A stretch of DNA of 64,000 nucleotides, from positions 558,001-622,000 of the forward strand of contig CAVSBZ010000001.1 in assembly GCA_963726315.1 (NCBI GenBank), in the 5' to 3' direction. The notes under the pieces were generated by a model. The model did no database searches. It was not told where the DNA came from and saw only the letters and a list, made by a program, of their open reading frames with translations. The DNA is from FEB-25 sp963726315 (GTDB lineage Bacteria; Chloroflexota; Anaerolineae; Anaerolineales; UBA4823). Position 1 is the first letter of the stretch. Each line of letters begins with the position of its first letter. This document shows positions 42,994 to 52,048 of the stretch, piece after piece. The translations under genes and the position numbers were made by a program.

Positions 42994-43935
42994 ATGACCC
43001 CAACCTACAAAATCATCCTCAACCCAACTGCCGGGAACGGCAACGGCAAGAAAACCCAGCCGCAAATCGAACAGCTCCTCAACCAATCTAACCTTAGCTT
43101 CAGCCTGGTGAATACCGAACGCCCCGGGCACGGCATCGAGCTGACTCGTCAAGCAGTCAGGGAAGGCTTCCAGATCGTGGTTGCTGCGGGCGGCGATGGC
43201 ACCGTCAACGAGGTTGTCAACGGGTTGATGGAATCCAGGCAGGAAGGGGCAGCCGTACCTCCGCTGGGAGTGCTGTGCGTTGGGCGGGGCAACGATTTCG
43301 CCGGCAGCATGGGCATCCCTGAGGACCTCCCCGGTGGCGTGCAAGCTTTGACCTCAGGCTTCACGCGCACAGTGGATGTGGGGCGCGTGGCGGGGGGCAA
43401 CTACCCCCAGGGCAGGTATTTTGCCAATTGCGTGGGGGTGGGCTTTGATGCCATCACCACCATCGAAGTGCACAAGCTGCCGCGTTGGGGCGGCTACCTG
43501 GCGTTCATGGCAGCTGTGCTCAAGACGGTGTTCCTCTATAATAAAGCCCCCCTGGCACGCATCGAATATGACGGGAATGTGATCACCCAACGCTCCCTGT
43601 TGATCTCCATTATGAACGGTCGCCGGCTGGGCGGTGGGTTTATCATGGCACCCACCTCGTTGCCTGATGACGGCGTTTTCGACCTGTGCATCGCCGAGCA
43701 GATGAGCTCATTCGCCGTGATCAAAATGATCCCGCATTTCACCCGCGGCGACCAGGCAACCCAACCAACCATCAAGATCGGTCAGGCTGCCCGGATCAGC
43801 ATTACTGCCCAGGATGGTCCGCTCCCCGCCCAGACGGACGGTGAGATCATCTGTGTGGATGGCAGCCGCCTGGATGTGGAGGTCCTACCCCGCCAGCTCG
43901 AGATCATTTGTAAGCCCCAGCAGGTCTCCGTGTGA
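42994..43935 (+). CDS. Diacylglycerol/lipid kinase family protein (YegS/DgkB-like)
   Basis: 313 residues of the DAGK catalytic family: KIILNPTAGNGNGKK near the start, VVAAGGDGTVNEVVNGLM (the nucleotide-binding GGDGT), LGVLCVGRGNDFAGSMGIP, and YFANCVGVGFDAITTIEVHK, then the beta-sandwich domain ending QTDGEIICVDG. It phosphorylates a lipid alcohol such as diacylglycerol or undecaprenol with ATP at the inner membrane face. It overlaps the acyltransferase gene by 4 bases, pointing to phospholipid or phosphatidate turnover. Confidence 0.92.
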   Translation: MTPTYKIILNPTAGNGNGKKTQPQIEQLLNQSNLSFSLVNTERPGHGIELTRQAVREGFQIVVAAGGDGTVNEVVNGLMESRQEGAAVPPLGVLCVGRGNDFAGSMGIPEDLPGGVQALTSGFTRTVDVGRVAGGNYPQGRYFANCVGVGFDAITTIEVHKLPRWGGYLAFMAAVLKTVFLYNKAPLARIEYDGNVITQRSLLISIMNGRRLGGGFIMAPTSLPDDGVFDLCIAEQMSSFAVIKMIPHFTRGDQATQPTIKIGQAARISITAQDGPLPAQTDGEIICVDGSRLDVEVLPRQLEIICKPQQVSV

Positions 43936-44603
43936 GCTTCTCGCACGCACTGGTCGTCAACTTAATGAGGGGACTCACCAGCCTGATTTGCCGCATCGAC
44001 GACAAGGAGCTGCAGCGCCTCCCCCGTCAGGGACCGCTCATCATCTACACCAACCACGTCAACATCCTCGAAATCCCCATCATTTACACTCGGTTGCAGC
44101 CGCGCCGTGTGCGCGGGATGCTGCTCGCTGAACGCTGGAACATCCCCGTGCTGAGTTGGGCCCTGGACGTGACCCGCACCATCCCCCTGCACCGCGGCGA
44201 AGCCGACCTGCCTGCCATGCGCATGGGGTTGGACGCCCTGGAAAAAGGTGAGATGCTCATCATCGCACCCGAAGGCACACGCAGCCATGATGGGAAGCTG
44301 CAGTCTGCCCACCCCGGGGTGGTGCTGCTGGCGTTGCACAGCGGCGCTCCATTGCTGCCGGTTGGGTTTTATGGTGCGGAGCAGTACACTGATAATTTAC
44401 GCCGCCTGAAACGCACCAATTTTCACCTGCGGGTGGGCAATCCCTTCCATCTGGAGACCCATGGTGAAAAGATGACCCATGCAGTCAGGCAGGCTATGCT
44501 GGAAGAAATGATGTACCAGCTGGCGTTAGTCTTGCCCCCAGAATACCGCGGCCACTATGCCGATGGAGCTTCTGCTACCACGAGGTATATCGATTTTTCG
44601 TAA
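43932..44603 (+). CDS. 1-acyl-glycerol-3-phosphate acyltransferase-like protein (PlsC family)
   Basis: 223 residues, GTG start in a GTGA overlap with the lipid kinase. PlsC motifs: GPLIIYTNHVNILEIPIIYT, in which the catalytic His-X4-Asp appears as His-X4-Glu; LLAERWNIPVL; IPLHRGEADL; IAPEGTRSHDGKL; and HSGAPLLPVGFYG. The family acylates lysophosphatidate at the membrane. The Glu for Asp change is conservative but unusual. The last 61 bases are repeated, along with 45 bases of downstream sequence, at 49160-49265. Confidence 0.88.
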   Translation: MSFSHALVVNLMRGLTSLICRIDDKELQRLPRQGPLIIYTNHVNILEIPIIYTRLQPRRVRGMLLAERWNIPVLSWALDVTRTIPLHRGEADLPAMRMGLDALEKGEMLIIAPEGTRSHDGKLQSAHPGVVLLALHSGAPLLPVGFYGAEQYTDNLRRLKRTNFHLRVGNPFHLETHGEKMTHAVRQAMLEEMMYQLALVLPPEYRGHYADGASATTRYIDFS

Positions 44604-44648
44604 TGGCAGGCATCGTGCCACCTGGTTTGTTGGCGCTGCAACCCGCCC
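44543..44648 (+). repeat. 106-bp direct repeat, left copy (end of plsC-like gene and downstream)
   Basis: Begins ATACCGCGGCCACTATGCCG inside the acyltransferase gene and ends at CTGCAACCCGCCC. It matches 49160-49265 in the same orientation over 106 bases without gaps, with 11 mismatches by my count (about 90 percent). It marks the left edge of a lower-GC stretch. Confidence 0.85.
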
Positions 44649-44774
44649 CGATAATGGAAATGCTTCCGGCACAGATCGCGCTCGATGCCTCGCAAAATAT
44701 CGTCATTTTCTACAAAAGACGTCGAAATTACATTTTGCAGCTATTATTATATGCAAGCCTCGATAATTTCAAGA

Positions 44775-46643
44775 CTAAGGACAACTTGCGAATGAAATAT
44801 TATCAATATAGTTATAAATAACATCTCGAGACGAGGCAGAAGTAAAACGTAATGTAATCGTACTCCCTCGATAAGAACCTGTATCTACCTCAATTCTTCT
44901 CCAGGGGATCATTCCACTCTCACCTGACGCATGTACTGAGGTTAATGTTATTCCATCAATACTGATGGCCAAATCACCTCCGCACCGTGGCCCGGATACT
45001 CCGCCACAAAGTAAGTATGCTGACCATGAGAAATTCAGGTAAGAAAAATCAAGAGGAATGGTAAACGATTGTTCAATGTAACCGGGATCAATTCCAACAA
45101 TGCCATAACTTATTATGGAAGCCATCATATTTCCACTGACGGGAGTTATCCCATTCTCACTTGGTAGGATACTCGACGGAGAAGAGAGTGTCCACCCTAA
45201 ATCACCAAATTCGAAATCACCATTCTCCATAGGATATGATTGCTGACAATTTTGAATCGTAGGTAGGAAGCACGCATAATTTGTAATAGTGATCATATGG
45301 GTATCCATAACCGAACCAAAGATATTGCTGGCTGTGACTGTTATTATTTGCGTCCCAAGCGCATCCCAACTGAAGTTAATAGTATCCGTCAGCCCGCCAG
45401 TTTGAGTGATGGGCACTTGTCCATCAGCTTCCCAGACATAAGTAAGCGGTAGGGTGGTGGAAATCGGTTCTACCCATGCGGTAAAGTCCTCGCTCTCCCC
45501 CACCAGAGCTGCTTCTGAACCGATGATGGTCGCTGATTCGGGAGGTACCGGGATTATGTAAAGCTCTGTTGTGGCAAGAGATCCATCACCTCCAGCTGCC
45601 AGCACATCACCATATGGCAGTAAAGTTGCCGTAAACCAACTGCGCCCGTCGTTCATATTACCGGTATTACTCCAAGTACCTGTATCAGGGTCATACAACT
45701 CGGCACTTGGGGGATTATCACCAAGTCCTCCGGCAACTAAAACTTTTCCGCTAGGTAGTAATATGGCAATGTGCTTACCGCGGGAGTTATTCAGACTTCC
45801 GGTGTAGCTCCAAGTACCATCGGCTGGATCATACAACTCGGCACTGGCTAGAGTGTTTCCGTAGCTATCACTCCCAGCTATCAACACCTTGCCATTAGGT
45901 AGCAATATAGCTGTGTGGTCAGCCCGTGCCTCGTTTAGATCCCCGGTGGTGCTCCACGTGCCAGTATCTGGGTCATACAACTCAGCACTGGCGTTTACAT
46001 TACCATCGTGAAATCCAGCCGCAGCGAGAACTTTTCCGTTTGGTAGCTGTGTCAATGGGTAGGAATCGCGCGAAACGTTCATACTCCCAGTGGTGCTCCA
46101 CGTGCCAGAATCTGGGTCATACAACTCGGCACTCGTAAAATAACTTCCCCCATAACCACCTCCAGCAATTAAAACTTTTCCATTTAAAAGCAGCAGTGCT
46201 GTATGACAACAACGAGCTTCATTCATGCTGCCAGTATAACTCCAGGTTCCTGTGTCGGGATCATATAACTCGGCTGTAGAAAAAGGATCAACATAATTAT
46301 CGCCCCCAGTGACCAAAACTTTTCCATCCGGTAACACTGTCGCGGTATGCCGATTACGTGCTGTGTTCATATCACCGGTTCTGCTCCAGTTGCCTGTAGC
46401 GGGGTCATACAACTCAGCGCTAGCTAAAACACCTCCGTTACCCAAGCCCCCTGCGACAAGTACCTTGCCATTTTGTAGCAGCGTAGCCGTACCTCTTCCC
46501 CGGGCATCATTAAGGCTGCCGGTATAGTACCAATTTACAAGTGTATCGGCGCGTACGTGGTCAATATACAACATGCCCACCAGGGCAACCACAATGATCA
46601 TGCCAATCACAACCAATTGAAAAGTGATGCCTTTTGATTTCAT
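44775..46643 (-). CDS. Exported kelch-repeat beta-propeller protein with PKD-like domain
   Basis: 622 residues. An N-terminal membrane segment (FQLVVIGMIIVVALVGMLYI) exports or anchors it. Residues about 35-385 hold seven kelch repeats of about 48 residues, each ending like ASAELYDPDTGTWS, with NGKVLVAGG strands: one seven-bladed propeller. A PKD-like domain follows (PLTYVWEADGQVP, GTQIITVTASN). Last comes a jelly-roll-like domain (MENGDFEFGDLGWTLSSPSS, WRRIEVDTGSYRGSTITLRF). The start at 46643 has GGGGAG eight bases upstream. Such proteins bind carbohydrates or proteins outside the cell; there is no galactose-oxidase copper site that I can see. It lies in the low-GC stretch. Confidence 0.85.
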   Translation of the reverse strand: MKSKGITFQLVVIGMIIVVALVGMLYIDHVRADTLVNWYYTGSLNDARGRGTATLLQNGKVLVAGGLGNGGVLASAELYDPATGNWSRTGDMNTARNRHTATVLPDGKVLVTGGDNYVDPFSTAELYDPDTGTWSYTGSMNEARCCHTALLLLNGKVLIAGGGYGGSYFTSAELYDPDSGTWSTTGSMNVSRDSYPLTQLPNGKVLAAAGFHDGNVNASAELYDPDTGTWSTTGDLNEARADHTAILLPNGKVLIAGSDSYGNTLASAELYDPADGTWSYTGSLNNSRGKHIAILLPSGKVLVAGGLGDNPPSAELYDPDTGTWSNTGNMNDGRSWFTATLLPYGDVLAAGGDGSLATTELYIIPVPPESATIIGSEAALVGESEDFTAWVEPISTTLPLTYVWEADGQVPITQTGGLTDTINFSWDALGTQIITVTASNIFGSVMDTHMITITNYACFLPTIQNCQQSYPMENGDFEFGDLGWTLSSPSSILPSENGITPVSGNMMASIISYGIVGIDPGYIEQSFTIPLDFSYLNFSWSAYLLCGGVSGPRCGGDLAISIDGITLTSVHASGESGMIPWRRIEVDTGSYRGSTITLRFTSASSRDVIYNYIDNISFASCP

Positions 46644-47431
46644 AAGATATTCTCCCCATTTTCCAATCTGGTTATGCAGTTTAAGCGGAAATCAGCCTCT
46701 TAACGGCCTACCTCCCACGATTATTTATTGTCATTTATTATCGGTTGATCCAATACAGTCCATAGGCTCCCCTTTCGGATCATCGGTCAATTACACTATT
46801 TTATTTTTTCACCCTTTTAATTCAACTTAATTATGCATAAATCTACTGCCAATGCAAGTGGTATAAGTAACAAACCCCCAATTTTTTATCGTATAATCAA
46901 TATCAGGCGTGATTAAATGAACTTCTGTTAAAAAAGTCGGTAACAATGCCCTGCTCAAAATCATAGGCATTTCATGTCTTGGAGGAGATCCAGCTTGTTT
47001 TGGATTGAGTTTGGAGAGTCTTATGGAAGGTGAGCAACCTGATAATCCGACGATCAAGCAAGAGTGCTGATGAAATGGATAATATCTACCTCATCTTGTT
47101 TATTGTCAGATTTACTATTGATACGTACATATAGTAAACAGGTCTCAATAAAATCTCAATATAGATTAATGAATAGCTTCGGCTACACAGAAACTGATAA
47201 TTCATCCCCCCAATAAATCGTGCTGTCAGGTAACTATATCGGACTTTATACCCAGCCTATTCATGTTTTCAGATAACATCCGCTTTCATCTGCTTGCCTC
47301 CCACTGCTCTTGGATCGAGACCCTCCCTTGTTGTGGTAAGTTGTGGGCACCCGGTTTGTATTTCTACCGGGTTGAGGCTCTGCAAAACCCAACATCATTA
47401 TCTCTTGGTGAATAACAACCTTGGTAGGGGT
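46644..47431. other. Large intergenic region upstream of the kelch gene
   Basis: Nearly 790 bases, AT-rich, with no supportable gene. Short frames (for example 46827-47057 minus) have no ribosome-binding site and no family resemblance. It should include the kelch promoter, but I do not see a confident -35/-10 pair. Confidence 0.5.
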
Positions 47432-48064
47432 TTAGCGAGTCTCGGTCAGGTTTGTTCTTCTACCAGACGTCGCTCCCTCTAACCGTCTCGTCTCGAATCC
47501 CACTAAACTGACATAGCTGAGAAACAGCAAGAGCGTGATCCATTCAAGCACACACACATTTTTATAAATGCTCATTAAAATGACACTTGGCGCGGTTGAA
47601 AATCCCAGGATGATCAACCACTTGGAGGCACTTTTATGGTACCTCAGCGCGGCAGCCAAAAACACAAATCCCGTTGACAGCATAATATATAATGAAGCGG
47701 ACCAAAACGAGTGTATATCCAGGAAGTTAATTGGGAAAATCGCGCTCATCATCATACTAAACGATCCCAAAATCCCAAATACCTGTGCCAGGCGTAACAT
47801 GATGATCTGGACCCGTTTATTCTCAAGCTTCCACGTGGACAAACCCAGGAAGAAAAGGATCAGCAATGATGCCGTTGAGACGATACCTATATTGTAAAAG
47901 ATTGCTCCGTGGGGGTTTAGGTTGGCATTCCCCAGGTCGCTTAGCCAATTCCGCAAGGGGGTATACGGCAGCGGGTATTGACTGTAGGCGAGGAGTGTGA
48001 ACAGCAGGTAACATAACACCGCGAGGTTCCCTGCAATAAAACTAATGGATCGGTACTTTTTCAT
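47432..48064 (-). CDS. DUF998-like membrane protein
   Basis: 210 residues with about six membrane helices. The loop LRNWLSDLGNANLNPHGAIF after the first helix is typical of DUF998 proteins, and helix 3-4 (VFGILGSFSMMMSAIFPINF) has the family's proline. Function unknown. The ATG at 48064 has only a distant AGGAAA. GC content is visibly lower than in genes outside 44.7-49.2 kb. Confidence 0.7.
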   Translation of the reverse strand: MKKYRSISFIAGNLAVLCYLLFTLLAYSQYPLPYTPLRNWLSDLGNANLNPHGAIFYNIGIVSTASLLILFFLGLSTWKLENKRVQIIMLRLAQVFGILGSFSMMMSAIFPINFLDIHSFWSASLYIMLSTGFVFLAAALRYHKSASKWLIILGFSTAPSVILMSIYKNVCVLEWITLLLFLSYVSLVGFETRRLEGATSGRRTNLTETR

Positions 48065-48181
48065 GAGATCATTTTCCTGTGACCTGAACTAATAACAAGC
48101 ATCTACCGCTCGCATTCATCTTATTAGAGTCGGAATTGGAGCAGTTGGTATCTCACTAGCTGATTATGGAATGCGTTTTCT

Positions 48182-48832
48182 CTAGGCTGTTGGAGCAGGT
48201 TTCAATGCGATCGTTATACTCATCACCCTTCTGAATAGGACAGCGATCAATATACTCGCTAATGGCATGATGATATCCCATACAATAAGTCCGCCAAGCA
48301 AGATATTCATGCTCCATTCAAGTGCATAACCAATCATTCCTCCGATACCCAGGATACCGTTGATGATAAACAGCCATCGAATCATATTTTCCAATTTACC
48401 GCTCGTAAAACTAAAAGCTGCTGAGAGTGTCGCCAAACCCATAAATCCATATCCGAGCACTTCGATAACCCACATGATGGATTGAGGCTCATCCATGGCG
48501 AATACATCAGTGTAAAGGTTATTTCGTACGAGCGTCAATTGCAGGAAGTAATTGAAGCCTATCAGAACAGCATATCCAATCGAAAAAAGTAGACCAAGTC
48601 GACTGAAGATTTTCTTATCCGCAGGCGAGTACTCATGGATACACGCCATCATGAGTATGAAAATAGGGATGAGGATGATACCAGAGATCAAGGATGGTAT
48701 TTTCATTGCCGTGGTTGCTGTAATTCCTGAGAATATTACTGCAACAGTCATAATTATTGCCGACCAGAATCCTAAGGATGCTATCTTTCGATCCATCTCG
48801 ATGTATCTAACTGTTGATTCGCTCTTCGACAT
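48182..48832 (-). CDS. Multi-span membrane protein, possibly DUF4386-like
   Basis: 216 residues, about seven hydrophobic helices (LGFWSAIIMTVAVIFSGITA, LISGIILIPIFILMMACIHE, LGLLFSIGYAVLIGFNYFLQ, IEVLGYGFMGLATLSAAFSF and more). The order resembles DUF4386 proteins, without a decisive motif. Ribosome-binding site GGAGG before ATG 48832. It is next to the DUF998-like gene on the same strand. No role can be assigned. Confidence 0.65.
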   Translation of the reverse strand: MSKSESTVRYIEMDRKIASLGFWSAIIMTVAVIFSGITATTAMKIPSLISGIILIPIFILMMACIHEYSPADKKIFSRLGLLFSIGYAVLIGFNYFLQLTLVRNNLYTDVFAMDEPQSIMWVIEVLGYGFMGLATLSAAFSFTSGKLENMIRWLFIINGILGIGGMIGYALEWSMNILLGGLIVWDIIMPLASILIAVLFRRVMSITIALKPAPTA

Positions 48833-49159
48833 GATCCACCTCCATTTTGTCTAGATGGCATCTATCAATCGTGATTCCTGTCACTAATCATCTCCAGTAT
48901 ACAGAGGAATCCATTAAATGCAACACAATTGACCATGGATACCTTAATCATCTCCGTTACATTAGTTTCTTGACACGATCGAGGGGGCTAGCGCTGACAG
49001 TACATACATGGTTGCTGAACAATAATCGAAAATTCTTAATTGATCCAGCTGTCCTTTTTGAGTACCACCGTAAACATGGTGTGTGAAAGTGCCGGGTGAA
49101 ACGAATTCAGGTTCTCGTCTAAGCGATGAAGTACCATTTTAGGTCAGTTTTGTACCATA

Positions 49160-49265
49160 ATATCGCGGCTATTATGCCGATGGAGCTTCTGCCACCACGA
49201 AGTATATTGATTATTCGTAACAGCGGGCATTGTGCCACCTGGTTTGTTGGCGCTGCAACCCGCCC
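49160..49265 (+). repeat. 106-bp direct repeat, right copy (orphan acyltransferase gene tail)
   Basis: Same orientation as 44543-44648. In the frame of the acyltransferase it encodes RGYYADGASATTKYIDYS and a stop, against RGHYADGASATTRYIDFS in the gene: most base changes are silent or conservative, which suggests it comes from a once-functional second gene of which only the tail is left. Confidence 0.8.
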
Positions 49266-49272
49266 ATTGGTT

Positions 49273-49301
49273 GTAGGGGCTTAGCGATGCTAAGCCCCTA
49301 C
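49273..49301. repeat. Perfect inverted repeat, hairpin or REP-like element
   Basis: Arms of 13 bp (GTAGGGGCTTAGC and its complement) around a GAT loop, followed by TTTTAG. It could act as a terminator for plus-strand transcripts or be a small palindromic repeat unit. It sits 8 bases after the right copy of the 106-bp repeat. Confidence 0.65.
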
Positions 49302-49512
49302 TTTTAGCGCCACGATCCCTATTGCTCCTGGATGGGATTGATCCCGATTCTTCGTCTTCCTCCCATATTCCGTGAATATGGGGGGATTGAGGGGGGTATC
49401 TTTTGTAGCCGGGACCGTCCTACCTCCGACTGCTCTTAGAGGAGGCGTTCATCAGCCTGCCCCGGAATACATTCAGAGGGGGCGGTTATTTCTTTCAATC
49501 CAAATATTTCAT

Positions 49513-49520
49513 GCTACAAT
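49513..49520 (+). promoter_or_regulatory. Extended -10 for the GH4/SIS operon
   Basis: TGCTACAAT, 20 bases before the ATG at 49541, with AAGGAA in between as ribosome-binding site. The -35 (TTTCAA, 16 bases upstream) is poor, as often with extended -10 promoters. Confidence 0.45.
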
Positions 49521-49540
49521 CCTCCTGAAAGGAATATCCC

Positions 49541-50839
49541 ATGAAGATTGCTGTTATTGGTGGTGGGTCCACCTACACCCCCGAGCTGGTCAACGGGTTC
49601 CTCGAACGCACAGCCTCCCTGCCCGTCACTGAGCTATGGCTGATGGATATCGACTCAGCCAGGCTGGATATCGTCGGGGGCTTTGCCAGGCGTATGGTGC
49701 AGGCCAAAGGTGAGCCCTTCAAGGTGGTGCTGACCGGTGACCAGCAGGCTGCCATTCAGGATGCCTCCTACGTCATCACCCAGCTGCGTGTCGGGCAGAT
49801 GCCGGCGCGTGTGGCAGACGAATACCTGGGTCTGCGCCATGGGCTGATCGGTCAGGAGACCACCGGCGTGGGCGGGATGGCTAAAGCCCTTCGCACCATC
49901 CCGGTGGTATTGAAAATTGCCGATGATATGCGCACACTCGCTGCTCAAGGCGCGCTGCTGGCAAACTTCACCAACCCCGCCGGTCTCGTCACCCAGGCTC
50001 TGCACGAATATGCCCCCGATGTGCCTGCGGTGGGAGTGTGCAACGTGCCCATCACCACCAAGATGGGCATCATTGCCGGGTTGAAGGAATTAAAGGATAC
50101 CGACGTTACCCCCGAGCGGACGGAGCTCAACACGCTCGGGCTGAACCACCTCTCCTGGCACCGCGGCTTCACCGTCGACGGGGAGGATATCTGGCCGCAG
50201 GTGATCGAAGCGGAGCTTGCTCAGCTGCGCACGGAACCAGAGCCAGAATGGGATCCACGCACCATCGAGATTCTGGGCATGCTGCCCAACTACTACCTGC
50301 AGTATTTCTACTACACCGACCACAAGCTGAAGTCTCAAGAAAGCTGGCCTCCCTCCCGCGGGGAGGAAGTGATCAAGATCGAGAATGACCTGCTGAGGCA
50401 GTATGCTGACCCTGCCCTCACCTCTCCCCCCGCAGATTTGATGCTGCGCGGCGGGGCTTACTATTCCACCGTTGCCACCCAGCTGCTGAATGCCCACTAC
50501 AACAATCTTGGCGAGACCCATGTCGTCAACACCGCCCATGCCGGGGCCATTTCAGGTTGGCCGTCAGACTGGGTGCTCGAGATGCCCTGCAAGGTGGATA
50601 AAGCAGGCATCCACCCCCTACCTGCCGACCCATTGCCGCTGGTGTGCTCCGGTCTATTAGCTCAAGTGAAGTCCTACGAGCTGCTTACCGTCGAGGCCGC
50701 CGTGCATGGCAACCGTAATGCTGCCTACCAGGCATTATTAGCCCACCCGCTCGGTCCGAAAGCGCACCAGGTGCAGGCGGTGCTGGACGATTTGCTCGCG
50801 ATCAATAAAGACTATTTACCCCGTTTTTGGCAGGGTTAG
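49541..50839 (+). CDS. GH4 family glycosidase (6-phospho-beta-glucosidase-like)
   Basis: NAD- and Mn-dependent glycosidase, 432 residues. Rossmann start MKIAVIGGGSTYTPELVNGF, the NAD-contact VITQLRVGQMPARVADE, GQETTGVGGMAKALRTIPVV, ANFTNPAGLVTQAL, the metal-binding Cys in VGVCNVPITTKM and His in NTLGLNHLSW: all family features are present. GH4 enzymes split phosphorylated or free glycosides by an oxidation-elimination route. Together with the SIS protein 34 bases downstream it suggests salvage of an amino-sugar glycoside, perhaps from cell-wall material (inference). Confidence 0.92.
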   Translation: MKIAVIGGGSTYTPELVNGFLERTASLPVTELWLMDIDSARLDIVGGFARRMVQAKGEPFKVVLTGDQQAAIQDASYVITQLRVGQMPARVADEYLGLRHGLIGQETTGVGGMAKALRTIPVVLKIADDMRTLAAQGALLANFTNPAGLVTQALHEYAPDVPAVGVCNVPITTKMGIIAGLKELKDTDVTPERTELNTLGLNHLSWHRGFTVDGEDIWPQVIEAELAQLRTEPEPEWDPRTIEILGMLPNYYLQYFYYTDHKLKSQESWPPSRGEEVIKIENDLLRQYADPALTSPPADLMLRGGAYYSTVATQLLNAHYNNLGETHVVNTAHAGAISGWPSDWVLEMPCKVDKAGIHPLPADPLPLVCSGLLAQVKSYELLTVEAAVHGNRNAAYQALLAHPLGPKAHQVQAVLDDLLAINKDYLPRFWQG

Positions 50840-50873
50840 GACCATCTTATAGAAGGAAGATTATAAAAACCCC

Positions 50874-51926
50874 ATGGCGAATAATTCCAACCTATTGAGC
50901 GAGATTTACCAGCAGCCTGAAGCCATCCGCGGTATGCTGAAAGCCGAAGCACAGCGGGTGGAGTCGATCAGCCGGCAGCTTTCCCCACGCACCTTCTCCT
51001 ACGCCCTGTTGGCAGCCCGCGGGACCTCCGATAATGCCGCTCGTTATGGGCAGTACATCCTGGGGGCGATCAACCGCCTCCCCGTGGCGCTGGCAGCACC
51101 ATCCTTGTTCACCCGCTACAACTCGCCGCCCCGCCTGGATGGATCCCTGGTGATCGGTATCTCGCAGTCGGGTCAATCGCCGGATATCGTCAGCGTGATC
51201 GACGAAGGTCGGCGCCAGGGAGTGCCTACCATCGCCATCACCAACGACCTCGAATCTCCTTTGGCGCTCGCAGCTGAGTTCAAAATTGCGCTGGGAGTGG
51301 GGAGGGAATGCAGTGTGGCTGCCACAAAGACCTACACCGCCCAGCTGACCGCCCTGGCAATGCTGGCGTTGTGCCTGAAGGGCTCGCCTATTCAGCTGGA
51401 CCTGCTGGAGACTATCCCCCAGGCGCTTGCTCAAGCTCTCACCTCCGAGCCGCAAGCGCAGGAAGCTGCCAGGATCCTTGCCGGGTCTGACCACACTATT
51501 TTCATCGGGCGGGGGTTCAATTATTCGACCGCCCACGAGATTTCGTTGAAGTGCAAGGAACTGGCGAACATCCAGGCTGAGCCCTATTCTTCCGCCGATT
51601 TCCTGCATGGACCAATCGCTATTGTGGACCAGGGTTTTCCGGTCAGCATTATATCGATCGGAGATACCTTCCGCGAAGAGCTGACAGCCTTGGGCAGCAC
51701 CTTACGTGGTCGCGGTGCCCGCCTGATCACCATCGGCGATGCCATGCTGGTTGGACATACCCCCGCCCAGGATACATTCATCCCCGTGCCGGGTGGGCTG
51801 CCGGAGTGGCTGAGCCCGATCCCGGCGGTCATTCCCGGGCAGCTGCTGGCGTATCATCTGACCAAAGCACGCGGATTCGACCCCGACCAGCCTCGCTCGC
51901 TCCGTAAAGTCACCCTGACCAAATAA
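50874..51926 (+). CDS. SIS-domain sugar-phosphate isomerase/deaminase (GlmS C-terminal-like)
   Basis: 350 residues with two SIS domains. The first has FSYALLAARGTSDNAARYG and VIGISQSGQSPDIVSVIDEG (serine-rich phosphate site), then GRECSVAATKTYTAQLTALA. The second has HTIFIGRGFNYSTAHEISLK and the family's EPYSSADFLHGPIAIVD, ending in HLTKARGFDPDQPRSLRKVT. There is no glutaminase domain, so it is not a full GlmS; AgaS-like or GlcN-6-phosphate deaminase activity fits. ATG 50874 follows GAAGGAAG at some distance. Confidence 0.88.
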   Translation: MANNSNLLSEIYQQPEAIRGMLKAEAQRVESISRQLSPRTFSYALLAARGTSDNAARYGQYILGAINRLPVALAAPSLFTRYNSPPRLDGSLVIGISQSGQSPDIVSVIDEGRRQGVPTIAITNDLESPLALAAEFKIALGVGRECSVAATKTYTAQLTALAMLALCLKGSPIQLDLLETIPQALAQALTSEPQAQEAARILAGSDHTIFIGRGFNYSTAHEISLKCKELANIQAEPYSSADFLHGPIAIVDQGFPVSIISIGDTFREELTALGSTLRGRGARLITIGDAMLVGHTPAQDTFIPVPGGLPEWLSPIPAVIPGQLLAYHLTKARGFDPDQPRSLRKVTLTK

Positions 51927-51940
51927 TTAATTTTACATAT

Positions 51941-51990
51941 CGGAACAGAGGAATCTGCAGGGAAAACCACCAGCAGATTCCTCTGTTCCG
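51941..51990. terminator. Bidirectional terminator between the SIS gene and the ABC exporter gene
   Basis: Two perfectly complementary 18-base arms (51941-51958 and 51973-51990) around a 14-base loop lie between the convergent genes. There is a TTCTCTT stretch after the right arm. The stem is long enough to stop transcription from either side. Confidence 0.7.
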
Positions 51991-52048
51991 TTCTCTTGTC
52001 CCCCTTCCCTAATTCTTGGGAAGGGGGGATGGGTATGTTATTAGTTTA

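Larger units (their letters stand above)
48833..49540. other. Intergenic region with repeat copy, hairpins and the GH4 promoter
   Basis: About 700 bases. It contains the right copy of the 106-bp repeat (49160-49265), a 29-base hairpin (49273-49301), a 21-base hairpin CCCATATTC-CGT-GAATATGGG (49362-49382) and an extended -10 (49513-49520). 48833-49159 holds no gene I can support. Confidence 0.6.

Noticed and set aside
44775..46643. Tandem DNA repeats in the kelch gene as a mobile or phase-variable array
   Set aside because: The repeats are the seven diverged blades of the propeller in the protein, not exact DNA repeats that would slip.
46827..47057. A 76-codon minus-strand frame upstream of the kelch gene
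   Set aside because: No ribosome-binding site, no hydrophobic or domain pattern, AT-rich non-coding surroundings.
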